Positions 9,245 through 18,240 of a stretch of 46,716 nt of DNA are shown piece by piece (position 1 is the first letter of the stretch; each line of letters begins with the position of its first letter). The stretch lies in NCBI RefSeq assembly GCF_000286315.1, contig NZ_ALJG01000358.1, positions 1 through 46,716 of the forward strand. Direction: 5' to 3'. The notes below the pieces were generated by a model. That model made no database searches and was not told the origin of the DNA. It saw nothing but the letters and a program-made list of their open reading frames with translations. Position numbers and translations under genes: made by a program. This DNA is from Paenisporosarcina sp. TG20. Its GTDB lineage: Bacteria > Bacillota > Bacilli > Bacillales_A > Planococcaceae.

Positions 9245-9351
9245 CGAAAACCTCTCCTTTCTTCTATATCAAAATTATATACACGAAAAGTAGGAATTGC
9301 CACTATTGCTCGCCCCCTATAGAAGAAGAGCTTTACTAAAAAAGGGCAATA

Positions 9352-9386
9352 AGAAAAACCCCTTATCCATTTTTAGGATAAGGGGT
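9352..9386 (-). terminator. Terminator of cccA
   Basis: On the minus strand, the stem CCCCTTATCC/GGATAAGGGG with a seven-base loop is followed by TTTTTCTT. It lies just past the cccA stop. Confidence 0.85.
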
Positions 9387-9394
9387 ACGAATCA

Positions 9395-9769
9395 CTATTT
9401 CAATGATAAAATATAATCTGCCATTTCATCCAAATGATCGCCCTCTACCAAACCACCAGGCATTCCTGCACCTTGTCCGTTAGCGAGAATATCAACAATC
9501 TCTTCTTTTGAAAGGTCAGTGCCTATTAATGATGGAGCATTAGCTTGACCACCTAAATCCCCACCATGACATTGGATACATTTCCCTTGTGCAACAGCTT
9601 CTGGATCAAATGCTTCAGCAGTATCTTCGCCTTCTGCACCTTCTGCACCTTCTTCATGTCCGGCTGCAATTTCTGCTTTTTGATCAACACCTTGAATTGA
9701 TAAAAAGAAAATTAGACCAAGACCAAATACCATTATTAATAAGTAAGGAATTATTGGATTTTTTTGCAT
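9395..9769 (-). CDS. cccA: Membrane-anchored cytochrome c-550
   Basis: A 124-residue single-haem cytochrome c. Residues 7-25 form one uncleaved membrane anchor, followed by an acidic Glu/Ala/Gly linker and the haem-attachment motif CIQCH (about 63-67). The methionine in GAGMPGG is the likely sixth ligand. It would carry electrons outside the membrane to a terminal oxidase. The start ATG has AAGGAGG at ideal distance. Position next to the rpoD-dnaG block matches cccA of B. subtilis. Confidence 0.88.
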   Translation of the reverse strand: MQKNPIIPYLLIMVFGLGLIFFLSIQGVDQKAEIAAGHEEGAEGAEGEDTAEAFDPEAVAQGKCIQCHGGDLGGQANAPSLIGTDLSKEEIVDILANGQGAGMPGGLVEGDHLDEMADYILSLK

Positions 9770-9908
9770 TATATTACCTCCTTCTTTTCGTTCATTCTAT
9801 TTAAAAATAGAATAAGTCAACATTGTTATTGTACTGTATTCTATCACAAACGAAAAGTCTTTAAACAGTTGATTCACACATTGTGCCAAATTCGACAAAT
9901 TCACATGG

Positions 9909-11048
9909 TTAGCAACCGATTAGACGAGCAATGACCATACGTTGAATTTCAGAAGTACCTTCCCCAATTTCGAGCAATTTGGCATCCCTCATATAACGTT
10001 CTACTTCATACTCTTTCATATAACCATAACCACCATGTATTTGAACCGCTTGATCAGCAACTTCCATGGCAATTTCTGATGCATACAACTTACACATTGA
10101 AGCTTCTTTAGTAAATGGTCTGCCTTGATCTTTCAACCAAGCAGCTTTGTAAACCATTGTACGAGCTAATTCAATTTTCATAGCCATATCTGCTAATTTA
10201 AATTGAGTTACTTGGAAATCAGATAATGGTTTACCAAATTGCTTTCGTTCTTTTGAATAACGGAGTGCTTTATCAAATGCTCCTTGAGCTATACCAACAG
10301 CCATAGCACCAATTCCAATTCGCCCGCCGTCCAGCGTCACTAAAAATTGACGGAAACCCTCTCCACGTTTACCTAATAAATTTGCTTTTGGTACTCGCAC
10401 ATTCTCAAGTACTAACTCTGTCGTATTAGAAGAATGTAAACCCATTTTTTCGTAGTTATCAATAACTGTAAATCCTTCAGCATCTGTAGGAACAATAATT
10501 GCACTAATTTCTTTCTTTCCATCCTTCATACCAGTAATTGCTGTAATAGCCAAATGCTTAGCGTGGCTTGCATTGGTTATATATACTTTGTTTCCATTAA
10601 TAATAAAATCATCGCCATCTTCTACTGCTCGTGTTTGTGTACCACCTGCGTCAGAACCAGCATTCGGTTCAGTTAAACCAAAAGCTCCGAAAGACTCACC
10701 CGTACAAATAGGTGTTAAATATTTATGTTTTTGCTCTTCTGTTCCAAACAAGTTTAGTGGAGCCCCACCAAGTGATATATGTGCTGAATATGTAATGCCT
10801 GTAGATGCACAAACACGACTTAGTTCTTCTGTAACGATTGCAAAACTAATAGTATCTGCTCCTGCTCCTCCGTACTCCTCTGAAAACGGTAAACCCATCA
10901 TCCCCATGTCGGCTACCTGTTTAAAGATTTCTTTAGGAAAAGCTTTTGTTCGATCACGGTCTATTGCACCTGGTGCAACAACTTTATCCGAAAACTCCCT
11001 CATTGTCTTACGAATCATTTGATGTTCTTGTGTTAAATCAAAATTCAC
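9909..11048 (-). CDS. Acyl-CoA dehydrogenase (short-chain type)
   Basis: A 379-residue FAD-dependent acyl-CoA dehydrogenase for the first step of fatty-acid or branched-chain acyl-CoA oxidation. It shows FGLTEPNAGSDAGG, GGRIGIGAMAVGIAQ and the C-terminal QIHGGYGYMKEYEVERYMRDA, with the probable catalytic glutamate in IGEGTSEIQR, the position used by short-chain/butyryl enzymes. The best start is GTG at 11048 (MNFDLTQEHQ): AAAGGGG lies nine bases upstream, whereas the TTG at 11057 would touch the ribosome-binding site. Substrate chain length cannot be set from sequence. It stands alone, with no other beta-oxidation gene beside it. Confidence 0.88.
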   Translation of the reverse strand: MNFDLTQEHQMIRKTMREFSDKVVAPGAIDRDRTKAFPKEIFKQVADMGMMGLPFSEEYGGAGADTISFAIVTEELSRVCASTGITYSAHISLGGAPLNLFGTEEQKHKYLTPICTGESFGAFGLTEPNAGSDAGGTQTRAVEDGDDFIINGNKVYITNASHAKHLAITAITGMKDGKKEISAIIVPTDAEGFTVIDNYEKMGLHSSNTTELVLENVRVPKANLLGKRGEGFRQFLVTLDGGRIGIGAMAVGIAQGAFDKALRYSKERKQFGKPLSDFQVTQFKLADMAMKIELARTMVYKAAWLKDQGRPFTKEASMCKLYASEIAMEVADQAVQIHGGYGYMKEYEVERYMRDAKLLEIGEGTSEIQRMVIARLIGC

Positions 11049-11548
11049 TACAATCAACCCCTTTTGTTTTTAAAACGCTTTCTTTTTTATTATATCGGAA
11101 ATAATCTAATATCCCAACTATTATTCTCTCATGATTTAAATTGAGTGAACCCTACTATAGTTAAAAATTCTAGTTTATTGGTTAAATATCGATGATTCTA
11201 TGTTCTATTTCGGTAACTATATGATTTCTCTCTTTCTATTGATATTCTAGCAGTTCTATATCCGTCCAGTTTACGGACAGGTTATAGTCTTTGGACTTTA
11301 ACAAATCAAAGCTTATGTCGCTATCACAAGGTTTTTCAGCAGCACCGATATGACAGGACACGATATTAAAATGAAGTAAAGACCAACTCGGTTGTATTAA
11401 TTGAGATGGAAGAGTTTTTGATTTACAAGGAGGTTATTAAAATAAACGGTTCTTTCATGTCGGAATTATATTTCTTGATAATTTTATTTATTTTCTATCA
11501 TTTCGGTTTATTCCTGTTCACCAAATCTCTCCAATAAACAACACAAAA
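11049..11548. other. Intergenic region between the acyl-CoA dehydrogenase gene and rpoD
   Basis: About 500 bases without a convincing gene. A perfect AAGGAGGT at 11427-11434 is followed, at too large a distance (22 bases), by ATG at 11457. That ATG opens a 26-codon hydrophobic frame ending at 11537. No other clear signal is seen. Confidence 0.4.
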
Positions 11549-11579
11549 ACCCCCCGACATAAAATGTTGGGGGGTTAAT
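11549..11579 (-). terminator. Terminator of dnaG-rpoD
   Basis: On the minus strand the arms CCCCCCAACA and TGTCGGGGGG (one G-T pair) enclose a five-base loop, followed by TTTTTGTGTTG. The stem lies immediately after the rpoD stop. Confidence 0.85.
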
Positions 11580-11580
11580 A

Positions 11581-12711
11581 TTATTCTAAAAAGTCTTTCA
11601 ATCGTTTACTTCTAGATGGGTGACGCAATTTGCGTAAAGCTTTGGCTTCTATCTGACGAATACGTTCCCGAGTTACGCCAAAGACTTTTCCTACTTCTTC
11701 TAGCGTGCGTGTACGACCGTCATCAAGCCCAAAACGTAATCGCAATACATTTTCTTCTCGATCAGTTAACGTATCTAAAACGTCTTCCAACTGCTCTTTT
11801 AATAGTTCGTATGCAGCATGATCAGACGGTGATTGCGCTTCCGAGTCTTCAATGAAGTCTCCAAGATGAGAATCATCTTCTTCACCAATTGGCGTTTCAA
11901 GTGAAACTGGTTCTTGGGCAATCTTTAAAATTTCGCGTACTTTTTCTGCGAGCAACTCCATTTCTTCTCCAATTTCTTCTGGAGAAGGTTCACGACCTAA
12001 GTCTTGTAGCAACTGTCGTTGGACTCGAATTAGTTTGTTAATTGTCTCAACCATATGAACAGGAATTCGAATCGTACGAGCTTGGTCAGCAATCGCACGT
12101 GTTATTGCTTGGCGAATCCACCAAGTAGCGTATGTACTAAATTTAAATCCTTTACGGAAATCAAATTTTTCTACCGCTTTAATAAGACCCATATTACCTT
12201 CTTGAATTAAATCTAGGAATAACATACCACGTCCAACATATCGTTTTGCAATACTTACAACAAGTCGTAAGTTCGCTTCAGCTAAACGTTTTTTGGCTTC
12301 TTCATCGCCTAGTTCAATACGCTGTGCAAGGCCAATTTCTTCCTTTGCAGAGAGCAAGTCAACACGGCCAATTTCTTTCAAATACATACGCACTGGATCG
12401 TTAATTTTAACTCCTGGAGGTACGCTTAAATCGTTTAGATCAAATGAATCTTCATCTTGACCTTTTTTCATCATTTTTTCTAGATCTTCTTCATCACCAT
12501 CTTTACGTCCTAGTTCGATGCCTTGTGCTTCTATCTGTTCGATAAACTCCTCGATTTGATCAGATTCCAATACATATGGAGATAGCTTTTCAGCTATTTC
12601 TGTAAAGGATAATTCACCCGCTTTTTTACCTGATTCGAGTAGAAATTTTTTGGCATCTTCAAATGTAACTTCTATTTCAACTTCTTTTGAACGTTCAGAC
12701 TTGTCCGACAT
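11581..12711 (-). CDS. rpoD: RNA polymerase primary sigma factor SigA
   Basis: A 376-residue group 1 sigma-70 factor. Region 1.2 starts about residue 95 ([19 protein letters not shown]); region 2 includes [32 protein letters not shown] and [17 protein letters not shown]; region 4 ends with the helix-turn-helix [21 protein letters not shown]. The N-terminal acidic region 1.1 is short, as in Bacillus. The start MSDKSERS at 12711 is chosen because GGAGGAAG lies seven bases upstream. It follows dnaG by 29 bases as part of the macromolecular synthesis operon; rpsU is not adjacent here. Confidence 0.97.
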   Translation of the reverse strand: MSDKSERSKEVEIEVTFEDAKKFLLESGKKAGELSFTEIAEKLSPYVLESDQIEEFIEQIEAQGIELGRKDGDEEDLEKMMKKGQDEDSFDLNDLSVPPGVKINDPVRMYLKEIGRVDLLSAKEEIGLAQRIELGDEEAKKRLAEANLRLVVSIAKRYVGRGMLFLDLIQEGNMGLIKAVEKFDFRKGFKFSTYATWWIRQAITRAIADQARTIRIPVHMVETINKLIRVQRQLLQDLGREPSPEEIGEEMELLAEKVREILKIAQEPVSLETPIGEEDDSHLGDFIEDSEAQSPSDHAAYELLKEQLEDVLDTLTDREENVLRLRFGLDDGRTRTLEEVGKVFGVTRERIRQIEAKALRKLRHPSRSKRLKDFLE

Positions 12712-12740
12712 AAGTCTTCCTCCTTCTAAAACCAATCAAA

Positions 12741-14558
12741 TTACATCGCTGATAACGATTTCTTCAATTCAATTATTTGTTTTGCAAGCATTAAAGCACG
12801 TGTCATATCTAAAGACTTTTCTGCTTCTCGAGATTCGTGCATTTTCTCTTGAATCTGAATCTCTATTCGGTGTTTATCTATTTGTCGCAAGCAGTCAGAG
12901 ACTTCTTCACTTGCATGTTCTGGATCTCGTTCTGTTAACGTTGCTGCCATTACCAGCTTGCGTAAATCTATGTCCTCTAAAATTTCTAGAAAACGATGTT
13001 TATCTCCCTGAGGATATGTGTCGTAGAAACCTATGAGTCGAACAAAAATCGCTTCATATGAATCGTGGATGAATATGTGAAGGCCATGTTCTTGATGTAA
13101 ACGATCGACAATATCAACTTCATTTAACATATGAGCGAGCAACAACTTTTCAGCCTGATCTATAGCTTGTCTCATTTTACGACTTACAGTCATATTTTGA
13201 GTAACTGGCGGTGTATTAGGTTGTTGTCTCGTGTTTTGTTTAATGGATCTACCTTCAATTTTTCGGAATTGTTGAATAATCGCCTCTGAAGAAATATTGG
13301 TTTCTTTTGATAATTGTCGAATGTATAAGTCTTGTTCAACAGGTGAAGTATTCCCCACAAAGTGCTCTAATACTTCTTGTACATATTGCAAAGTATCATT
13401 TTCGAATTGAAAATTCTTATTGCGTCGCGCTACCATCATCATAAAAGCCAAGTAAGCTTGAGGACGATTAATGATCTGTTTCTCAAAGGCTTCTGCACCA
13501 TTTTGTTGAATAAAATCATCTGGATCCATTTGATTAGGTAAAATTGCAACTTCTGTTTTTATTTTGTTTTTTACTAAAAGCTGTGCAGCACGTTTAGCAG
13601 CTTCTAAACCAGCAGCGTCACCATCGTAACAAAGAGTGACGTTATCTGTTAAACGTTTTAACTTATGAATATGTTCCATTGTTAGTGAAGTTCCCATTGT
13701 TGCTACAGTATTCATGATGCCCGCTTTTGCGGCAGCTATAACATCCATAAAACCTTCCATGACAATGACTTTTTGCTTTTTACGAATAATCGGGCGCGAA
13801 ACATCCAAATGATACAAAACTTTACTCTTTTGAAAGATAAGTGATTCCGGACTATTCATATATTTAGCATCTTGTGATTCTGTGTTTAAAACACGTCCTG
13901 AAAATGCAATTACATGACCTGCTTCATCATGAACAGGAAACATAATTCGTTCTCTAAATCGATCGAAGTACTCATTTTTATTTTCTTTTTGAATTACTAA
14001 ACCACATTGTGCCATTTCAACTAAATTAAAACCTTTTCGTTCAAGCAAATTTGTTAAGGCATCCCACTTAGGAAGTGACCACCCAATTCTATATTGTTCA
14101 ATAAGCTCTCGCGAAAACCCTCTTTCTTCTAAATAAAAGAGAGCTTTTTCCCCTTCTTCCGTGTTAAGGAGTAAGTGGTGGTAATAATTCATAGCAAATG
14201 TATGTGCTTCTTTCATACGCACTTCATCTTTAGAAACTTTTGGAGATTCACTAGTTTGTGGTTCAATATCAATATCGATTCCTACTCGAGAACCTAACTT
14301 ACTAACAGCTTCTTGAAAAGATAGATTGTCTATATCCATTACAAAAGTGATAGCGTTCCCACCAGCTCCGCATCCAAAGCAATGAAATATTTGTTTGTCT
14401 TGTGAAACAGAAAACGATGGTGTTTGTTCGCCATGAAATGGGCAAAGGCCAAACCAGTTTCGTCCACGTTTAGTTAACTGAACATATTCGCTAATAACAT
14501 CAACTACATCATTACTTGTTCGTATTTGTTCAATTGTTTGTTCTGGAATTCGTTGCAT
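12741..14558 (-). CDS. dnaG: DNA primase DnaG
   Basis: A 605-residue primase. The zinc finger is CPFH (C39, H42) with C60 and C63 in FHCFGCG. The TOPRIM core carries VIVMEGFMDVIAA and TLCYDGDAAGLEAA. The C-terminal part (after about residue 440) is the helicase-binding domain that contacts DnaC/DnaB. It makes RNA primers for replication. Length fits Bacillus DnaG. The ATG at 14558 has a weak ribosome-binding site (GGTGATG). Co-directional with rpoD downstream. Confidence 0.96.
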   Translation of the reverse strand: MQRIPEQTIEQIRTSNDVVDVISEYVQLTKRGRNWFGLCPFHGEQTPSFSVSQDKQIFHCFGCGAGGNAITFVMDIDNLSFQEAVSKLGSRVGIDIDIEPQTSESPKVSKDEVRMKEAHTFAMNYYHHLLLNTEEGEKALFYLEERGFSRELIEQYRIGWSLPKWDALTNLLERKGFNLVEMAQCGLVIQKENKNEYFDRFRERIMFPVHDEAGHVIAFSGRVLNTESQDAKYMNSPESLIFQKSKVLYHLDVSRPIIRKKQKVIVMEGFMDVIAAAKAGIMNTVATMGTSLTMEHIHKLKRLTDNVTLCYDGDAAGLEAAKRAAQLLVKNKIKTEVAILPNQMDPDDFIQQNGAEAFEKQIINRPQAYLAFMMMVARRNKNFQFENDTLQYVQEVLEHFVGNTSPVEQDLYIRQLSKETNISSEAIIQQFRKIEGRSIKQNTRQQPNTPPVTQNMTVSRKMRQAIDQAEKLLLAHMLNEVDIVDRLHQEHGLHIFIHDSYEAIFVRLIGFYDTYPQGDKHRFLEILEDIDLRKLVMAATLTERDPEHASEEVSDCLRQIDKHRIEIQIQEKMHESREAEKSLDMTRALMLAKQIIELKKSLSAM

Positions 14559-14703
14559 ATGTCATCACCATCTTTACAGGCTATATATTAAATTCGAGAT
14601 GGATGAAGAAAATCCTGCAAGTTTCGACAAAAAAATTTTAAAAACCAGTTTGCACACAAATTAGTGCAGACAAATGTTTTTTCAAACACTGATATCCGAT
14701 AAT

Positions 14704-14726
14704 CCACACTTCTTTCTTAAGTGTGG
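14704..14726. other. Inverted repeat upstream of dnaG
   Basis: CCACACTT and AAGTGTGG form perfect 8-bp arms around a seven-base loop. No T-run follows on either strand, so it is not a typical terminator. It could be an operator in the dnaG promoter region, but no promoter was recognised. The surrounding 14559-14823 stretch holds nothing else recognisable. Confidence 0.35.
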
Positions 14727-14821
14727 AAACTTGCGAATTGCACTCTTATTAAATATTTTTACCACAAATTTTCATTATAAAACATTTTACTGAAAAAATC
14801 TATAAAATATTAGTGTTCTAA

Positions 14822-14852
14822 AAGAAAAAACCTTCCCAACAAGGGATGGTTT
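14822..14852 (-). terminator. Terminator of ccpN-ppsR
   Basis: On the minus strand AACC.TCCC and GGGA.GGTT pair around a TTGTT loop and are followed by TTTTTTCTTTTA, immediately after the ppsR stop. Confidence 0.75.
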
Positions 14853-15656
14853 TTACTGGATTTTATTTAATATCACGTTTGCAGTTTCTTCAACAGCCCG
14901 ATTGGTCACGTCAATGACCTGACAACCAATCATAGCGACTACTTTTTCAAAATGTTTAATTTCTTTTTGAATACGATCTAATTTCGCATAACTGGCATCA
15001 TCATTTAACCCTAGAGCAATTAAACGTTCTTTTCGTATAAAATTTAATTTATCTGGTGAAATGACAAGACCAAAGCATTTGGAGGGTTCTACTCTAAATA
15101 ATTCTTCTGGTGGCTCTACTTCAGGTACAAGAGGTACATTTGCCACTTTAAATCGTTTGTGTGCTAAATACTGTGACAAAGGAGTCTTTGATGTTCGAGA
15201 TACGCCTATTAATACGATATCTGCAAGGAGCAAACCTCTTGGATCTCGACCATCATCATATTTCACAGCAAACTCAATTGCCTCAATTTTCTTGAAATAA
15301 TCTTCATCGAGTTTACGAACCAAACCTGGCTCTTCAAATGGAACTTCGCCCAAACAATCTTCTAGAGTATCCATTAAAGGACCCATTAAATCAATTGATT
15401 TTACACCTTGAGTTGCGCAGTCGATTTGTAAACTAACACGCATTTCTTTTTTTACTAGTGTGTATAAAATCATAGCTTCCTGAATTTTAGCTAAATGGAC
15501 AATTTCTTTAATGTGATCTAAAGTTTCAATATGTGGAAAGCGTTTTAAAGAAGTATTTTGTAAACCAGGTCTAAACTGGCTGACCGCTGCTTTCGCAACT
15601 AATTCTCCTGTTTCTCCTACTGAATCAGAAACAATAAATATATGCAATGTTTTCAT
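14853..15656 (-). CDS. ppsR: Pyruvate, phosphate dikinase regulatory protein (DUF299 kinase/phosphorylase)
   Basis: A 267-residue DUF299 protein, the bifunctional kinase/pyrophosphorylase family that switches pyruvate phosphate dikinase or PEP synthase by ADP-dependent phosphorylation. Family motifs are [17 protein letters not shown] at the start and the nucleotide-binding-like [15 protein letters not shown] near residue 153. It equals YqfL of B. subtilis, which affects CcpN action. The ATG has GAGGTGATG upstream. It follows ccpN by 14 bases, so the two are one operon tying gluconeogenic gene control to PEP-pyruvate balance. The actual target enzyme is not in the window. Confidence 0.9.
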   Translation of the reverse strand: MKTLHIFIVSDSVGETGELVAKAAVSQFRPGLQNTSLKRFPHIETLDHIKEIVHLAKIQEAMILYTLVKKEMRVSLQIDCATQGVKSIDLMGPLMDTLEDCLGEVPFEEPGLVRKLDEDYFKKIEAIEFAVKYDDGRDPRGLLLADIVLIGVSRTSKTPLSQYLAHKRFKVANVPLVPEVEPPEELFRVEPSKCFGLVISPDKLNFIRKERLIALGLNDDASYAKLDRIQKEIKHFEKVVAMIGCQVIDVTNRAVEETANVILNKIQ

Positions 15657-15670
15657 CGTTTTTCATCACC

Positions 15671-16309
15671 TCATAAATCATGATTTTCAGCTAAGGATAG
15701 AAAGGCACCTGTTATGTTAGTTTTAGTTATTCTTCCTATCACTTCATATCCGTCTGGATGTTCTTTTACGATTGGAAGTGCATCTATTTGTTTGTCAATT
15801 AATTTCTTCGCAGCATGAAGTAGGGAATCATGTTTAAAGCAAGACGTAATATTTGGCATTCGAGTCATTATAATATGAACTGGAATTTTATTTAAATCTT
15901 GTTGACCTAAGCTTGTGCGAAGTAAATCTTTTCGGGATAAAACACCTGATAAGTATGCTCTTTTATCAACAACGAATAAAGTTCCTACATCTTCTAAAAA
16001 CATTTGACAAATGGCATCATATACCATCATATTTTCATCTATTACAATAGGTATTGACTGGAAGTCTCTTACTTTCATATTCATCATGCTATCGGTGACA
16101 GCTTGACCAGTTTTTTTGCCTGAATAAAAGTATCCTACCCTTGGCCTAGCATCCAAAAAGCCAGCCATGGTTAATATCGCTAAATCCGGTCGAAGTGTAG
16201 ATCTCGTTAAATGTAATCGTTCTGCAATTTGTTCTCCTGTTATTGGACCATTTTCTTTTACAATGCCCAAAATTTCCTCTTGACGTTTGTTGAGTTCGAT
16301 CGGACTCAC
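15671..16309 (-). CDS. ccpN: Catabolite control protein CcpN (HTH plus CBS domains)
   Basis: A 212-residue repressor. A winged helix at residues 5-65 (LNKRQEEILGIVKENGPITG, then HLTRSTLRPDLAILTMAGFL) is followed by two CBS domains that bind nucleotides. In B. subtilis CcpN represses gluconeogenic gapB and pckA in glucose. The GTG at 16309 gives a protein starting MSPIELNKR, the length and start expected for CcpN; a TTG at 16333 is an alternative, but neither has a strong ribosome-binding site. A perfect 24-bp palindrome lies directly upstream. Divergent from glyS. Confidence 0.88.
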   Translation of the reverse strand: MSPIELNKRQEEILGIVKENGPITGEQIAERLHLTRSTLRPDLAILTMAGFLDARPRVGYFYSGKKTGQAVTDSMMNMKVRDFQSIPIVIDENMMVYDAICQMFLEDVGTLFVVDKRAYLSGVLSRKDLLRTSLGQQDLNKIPVHIIMTRMPNITSCFKHDSLLHAAKKLIDKQIDALPIVKEHPDGYEVIGRITKTNITGAFLSLAENHDL

Positions 16310-16334
16310 CGCCTCAAAAAGTGTTATACTCAAT

Positions 16335-16358
16335 GTTAAATAGTATATACTATTTAAC
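16335..16358. promoter_or_regulatory. Perfect 24-bp palindrome, candidate operator
   Basis: The half-site GTTAAATAGTAT is repeated inverted without a spacer. It lies 26 bases upstream of the ccpN GTG and 22 bases upstream of the glyS -35 box. Such a long perfect dyad in a divergent regulator intergenic region suggests an operator, possibly for CcpN autoregulation. Which protein binds it is not known from the sequence. Confidence 0.5.
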
Positions 16359-16379
16359 TAACGTTATCTAGTATCTGAA

Positions 16380-16408
16380 TTGAGTAGCTTTTTAAAAATT
16401 TATATGAT
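16380..16408 (+). promoter_or_regulatory. Promoter of the glyS T-box transcript
   Basis: TTGAGT (16380-16385), a 17-base spacer and TATGAT (16403-16408) stand just before the T-box leader. Confidence 0.6.
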
Positions 16409-16414
16409 ACAATT

Positions 16415-16615
16415 TGGTCAATTATATAGACGAAGATGGGAAAATATATTGTTCATCTAAAGCGAGCAGAGATAGTGAAAGTCTGTAACGAACAAAAAAG
16501 GCGTCCTGGAGTCAGCATTTGAAAGTGGATTGAACTTCTCAATCAACTGGGGTGGAACCGCGGGTATTAAGCACTCGTCCCCGGACATTTATTGTCCGGG
16601 GACGAGTGCTATTTT
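16415..16615 (+). ncRNA. T-box riboswitch (glycine) with terminator
   Basis: The leader shows the T-box core GGGTGGAACCGCGG at 16549-16562, stem I features (GCAGAGATAGTGAAAG) and a likely glycine specifier codon GGC at 16500-16502. It ends in a very strong terminator: 17 perfect base pairs (16571-16587 and 16593-16609, five-base loop) followed by T's. Uncharged tRNA-Gly is expected to stabilise the antiterminator and permit glyS transcription. The frame open upstream of the glyS ATG is only the leader. Confidence 0.93.
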
Positions 16616-16634
16616 TAATTTGGAGGGTTTTTTT

Positions 16635-18017
16635 ATGACAATCACAATGGAAAAAGTAGTTAGTTTAGCGAAACACAGAGGTTTTGTCTTTCCTGGCTCA
16701 GACATTTACGGTGGCTTAGCCAACACATGGGATTATGGTCCCCTAGGAGTTGAACTGAAAAACAATATTAAAAAAGCTTGGTGGCGTAAATTTGTACAAG
16801 AATCTCCATATAATGTTGGATTAGATGCAGCAATATTAATGAACCCTAAAGTTTGGGTAGCTTCCGGCCATATCGGGAACTTTAATGACCCGATGGTTGA
16901 CTGTAAAAAATGTAAAACTCGTCACCGTGCCGATAAATTAATTGAAAATGCATTAGAAGCAAAAGGCATTGAAATGATTGCAGATGGCCTTTCTTTTGAG
17001 AAAATGGAACAACTTATTGAGGAACACTCCATTATTTGTCCAGATTGCGGAGCACAAGACTATACGGATATCCGTCAGTTTAACTTGATGTTTAAAACTT
17101 CCCAAGGTGTTACCGAATCGTCTTCAAATGACATTTACTTGCGTCCAGAAACTGCACAAGGTATTTTTGTTAATTTTAGAAACGTGCAACGTTCCATGCG
17201 TAAAAAAATGCCGTTTGGTATTGCACAGATTGGTAAAAGTTTTAGAAATGAAATCACACCTGGTAACTTTACGTTCCGAACACGTGAGTTTGAGCAAATG
17301 GAACTCGAATTCTTTTGTAAACCTGGTGAGGATTTAGAATGGTTTACTTTTTGGCGCGATTATTGTAAAAACTGGTTGTTAAACTTAGGTTTATCAGAAA
17401 GTAACATACGATTACGTGATCATGACCCAGAAGAACTATCTCATTATGCATCTGCTACAACAGATGTAGAATACAAATTCCCATTTGGTTGGGGTGAACT
17501 ATGGGGTATTGCAGATCGAACTGACTTTGATTTGAAACGACATATGGAACATTCAGGTGAAGATTTTAATTACATCGATCCTATAACAAATGAACGATAT
17601 GTTCCTTACTGTATCGAACCATCTCTAGGAGCAGATCGAGTAACATTAGCATTCTTATGTGATGCATATTCTGAAGAAGCTCTAGAAGGTGACGATAAAC
17701 GAACAGTGTTACGTTTCCATCCAGCTTTAGCTCCTATAAAAGCTGCAATATTACCTTTGTCAAAAAAATTAAGTGAAGGTGCTACTCAAGTCTTTACTGA
17801 TTTGAGCAAACACTTTATGGTGGATTACGATGAATCTCAGTCAATAGGTAAACGTTACCGCCGACAAGATGAGATTGGTACCCCTTTCTGTATTACGTAT
17901 GATTTTGATTCTGGAGAAGACGGTCAAGTAACTGTTCGTCATCGCGATTCAATGGAACAAAAACGTATGCCAATCAGTGAAGTAAAAGTATATATCGAAA
18001 AACGTTTAGAATTTTAA
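16635..18017 (+). CDS. glyS: Glycyl-tRNA synthetase (alpha2, single-chain type)
   Basis: A 460-residue class II synthetase that charges tRNA-Gly. Motif 1 region [16 protein letters not shown], motif 2 [25 protein letters not shown] and motif 3 [14 protein letters not shown] are present, with a zinc-like cysteine pair set (CKKC, CPDC) in the insertion. This is the eukaryote-like alpha2 enzyme, not the glyQ/glyS heterotetramer that B. subtilis has next to ccpN. The ATG at 16635 has GGAGGG upstream. It is transcribed away from ccpN under T-box control. Confidence 0.95.
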   Translation: MTITMEKVVSLAKHRGFVFPGSDIYGGLANTWDYGPLGVELKNNIKKAWWRKFVQESPYNVGLDAAILMNPKVWVASGHIGNFNDPMVDCKKCKTRHRADKLIENALEAKGIEMIADGLSFEKMEQLIEEHSIICPDCGAQDYTDIRQFNLMFKTSQGVTESSSNDIYLRPETAQGIFVNFRNVQRSMRKKMPFGIAQIGKSFRNEITPGNFTFRTREFEQMELEFFCKPGEDLEWFTFWRDYCKNWLLNLGLSESNIRLRDHDPEELSHYASATTDVEYKFPFGWGELWGIADRTDFDLKRHMEHSGEDFNYIDPITNERYVPYCIEPSLGADRVTLAFLCDAYSEEALEGDDKRTVLRFHPALAPIKAAILPLSKKLSEGATQVFTDLSKHFMVDYDESQSIGKRYRRQDEIGTPFCITYDFDSGEDGQVTVRHRDSMEQKRMPISEVKVYIEKRLEF

Positions 18018-18099
18018 ACATTAGACGTAAACGTACTTGATATATGCAAGTTCCAGGTTGCTTTGGACGCCAAACTTACTGCACCATAACCTGAAGAAT

Positions 18100-18136
18100 A
18101 AAAGGGGCGAGCGAAGTTTCGCTCGTCCCTTTCTAT
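18100..18136 (+). terminator. Terminator of glyS
   Basis: The arms GGGGCGAGCGAA and TTCGCTCGTCCC with a very short loop are followed by TTTCTATT. The stem is GC-rich and strong. It lies about 85 bases after the glyS stop; nothing else is recognised in 18018-18099. Confidence 0.75.
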
Positions 18137-18187
18137 TCATCAATCTAGCGGCGGGTTTTTGTACAACGCGACCTTTATGATTCACGA

Positions 18188-18240
18188 ATAAAAAATCCGT
18201 CTTACGATTCAGTTTATGGAATCGTAGACGGATTTTCTTT
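18188..18240 (-). terminator. Terminator overlapping the end of recO
   Basis: On the minus strand AAAATCCGTC.TACGATTC pairs with GAATCGTA.GACGGATTTT around an eight-base loop, followed by TTTATTCG. The recO stop codon (18216-18214) lies in the loop, so the 5' arm is recO coding sequence. Confidence 0.8.

Noticed and set aside
10573-11022. 149-codon frame on the plus strand
   Set aside because: Lies wholly antisense to the acyl-CoA dehydrogenase; frame is a shadow of the coding strand.
16530-16634. N-terminal extension of glyS
   Set aside because: This frame is the T-box leader and terminator; the true start at 16635 has a good ribosome-binding site.
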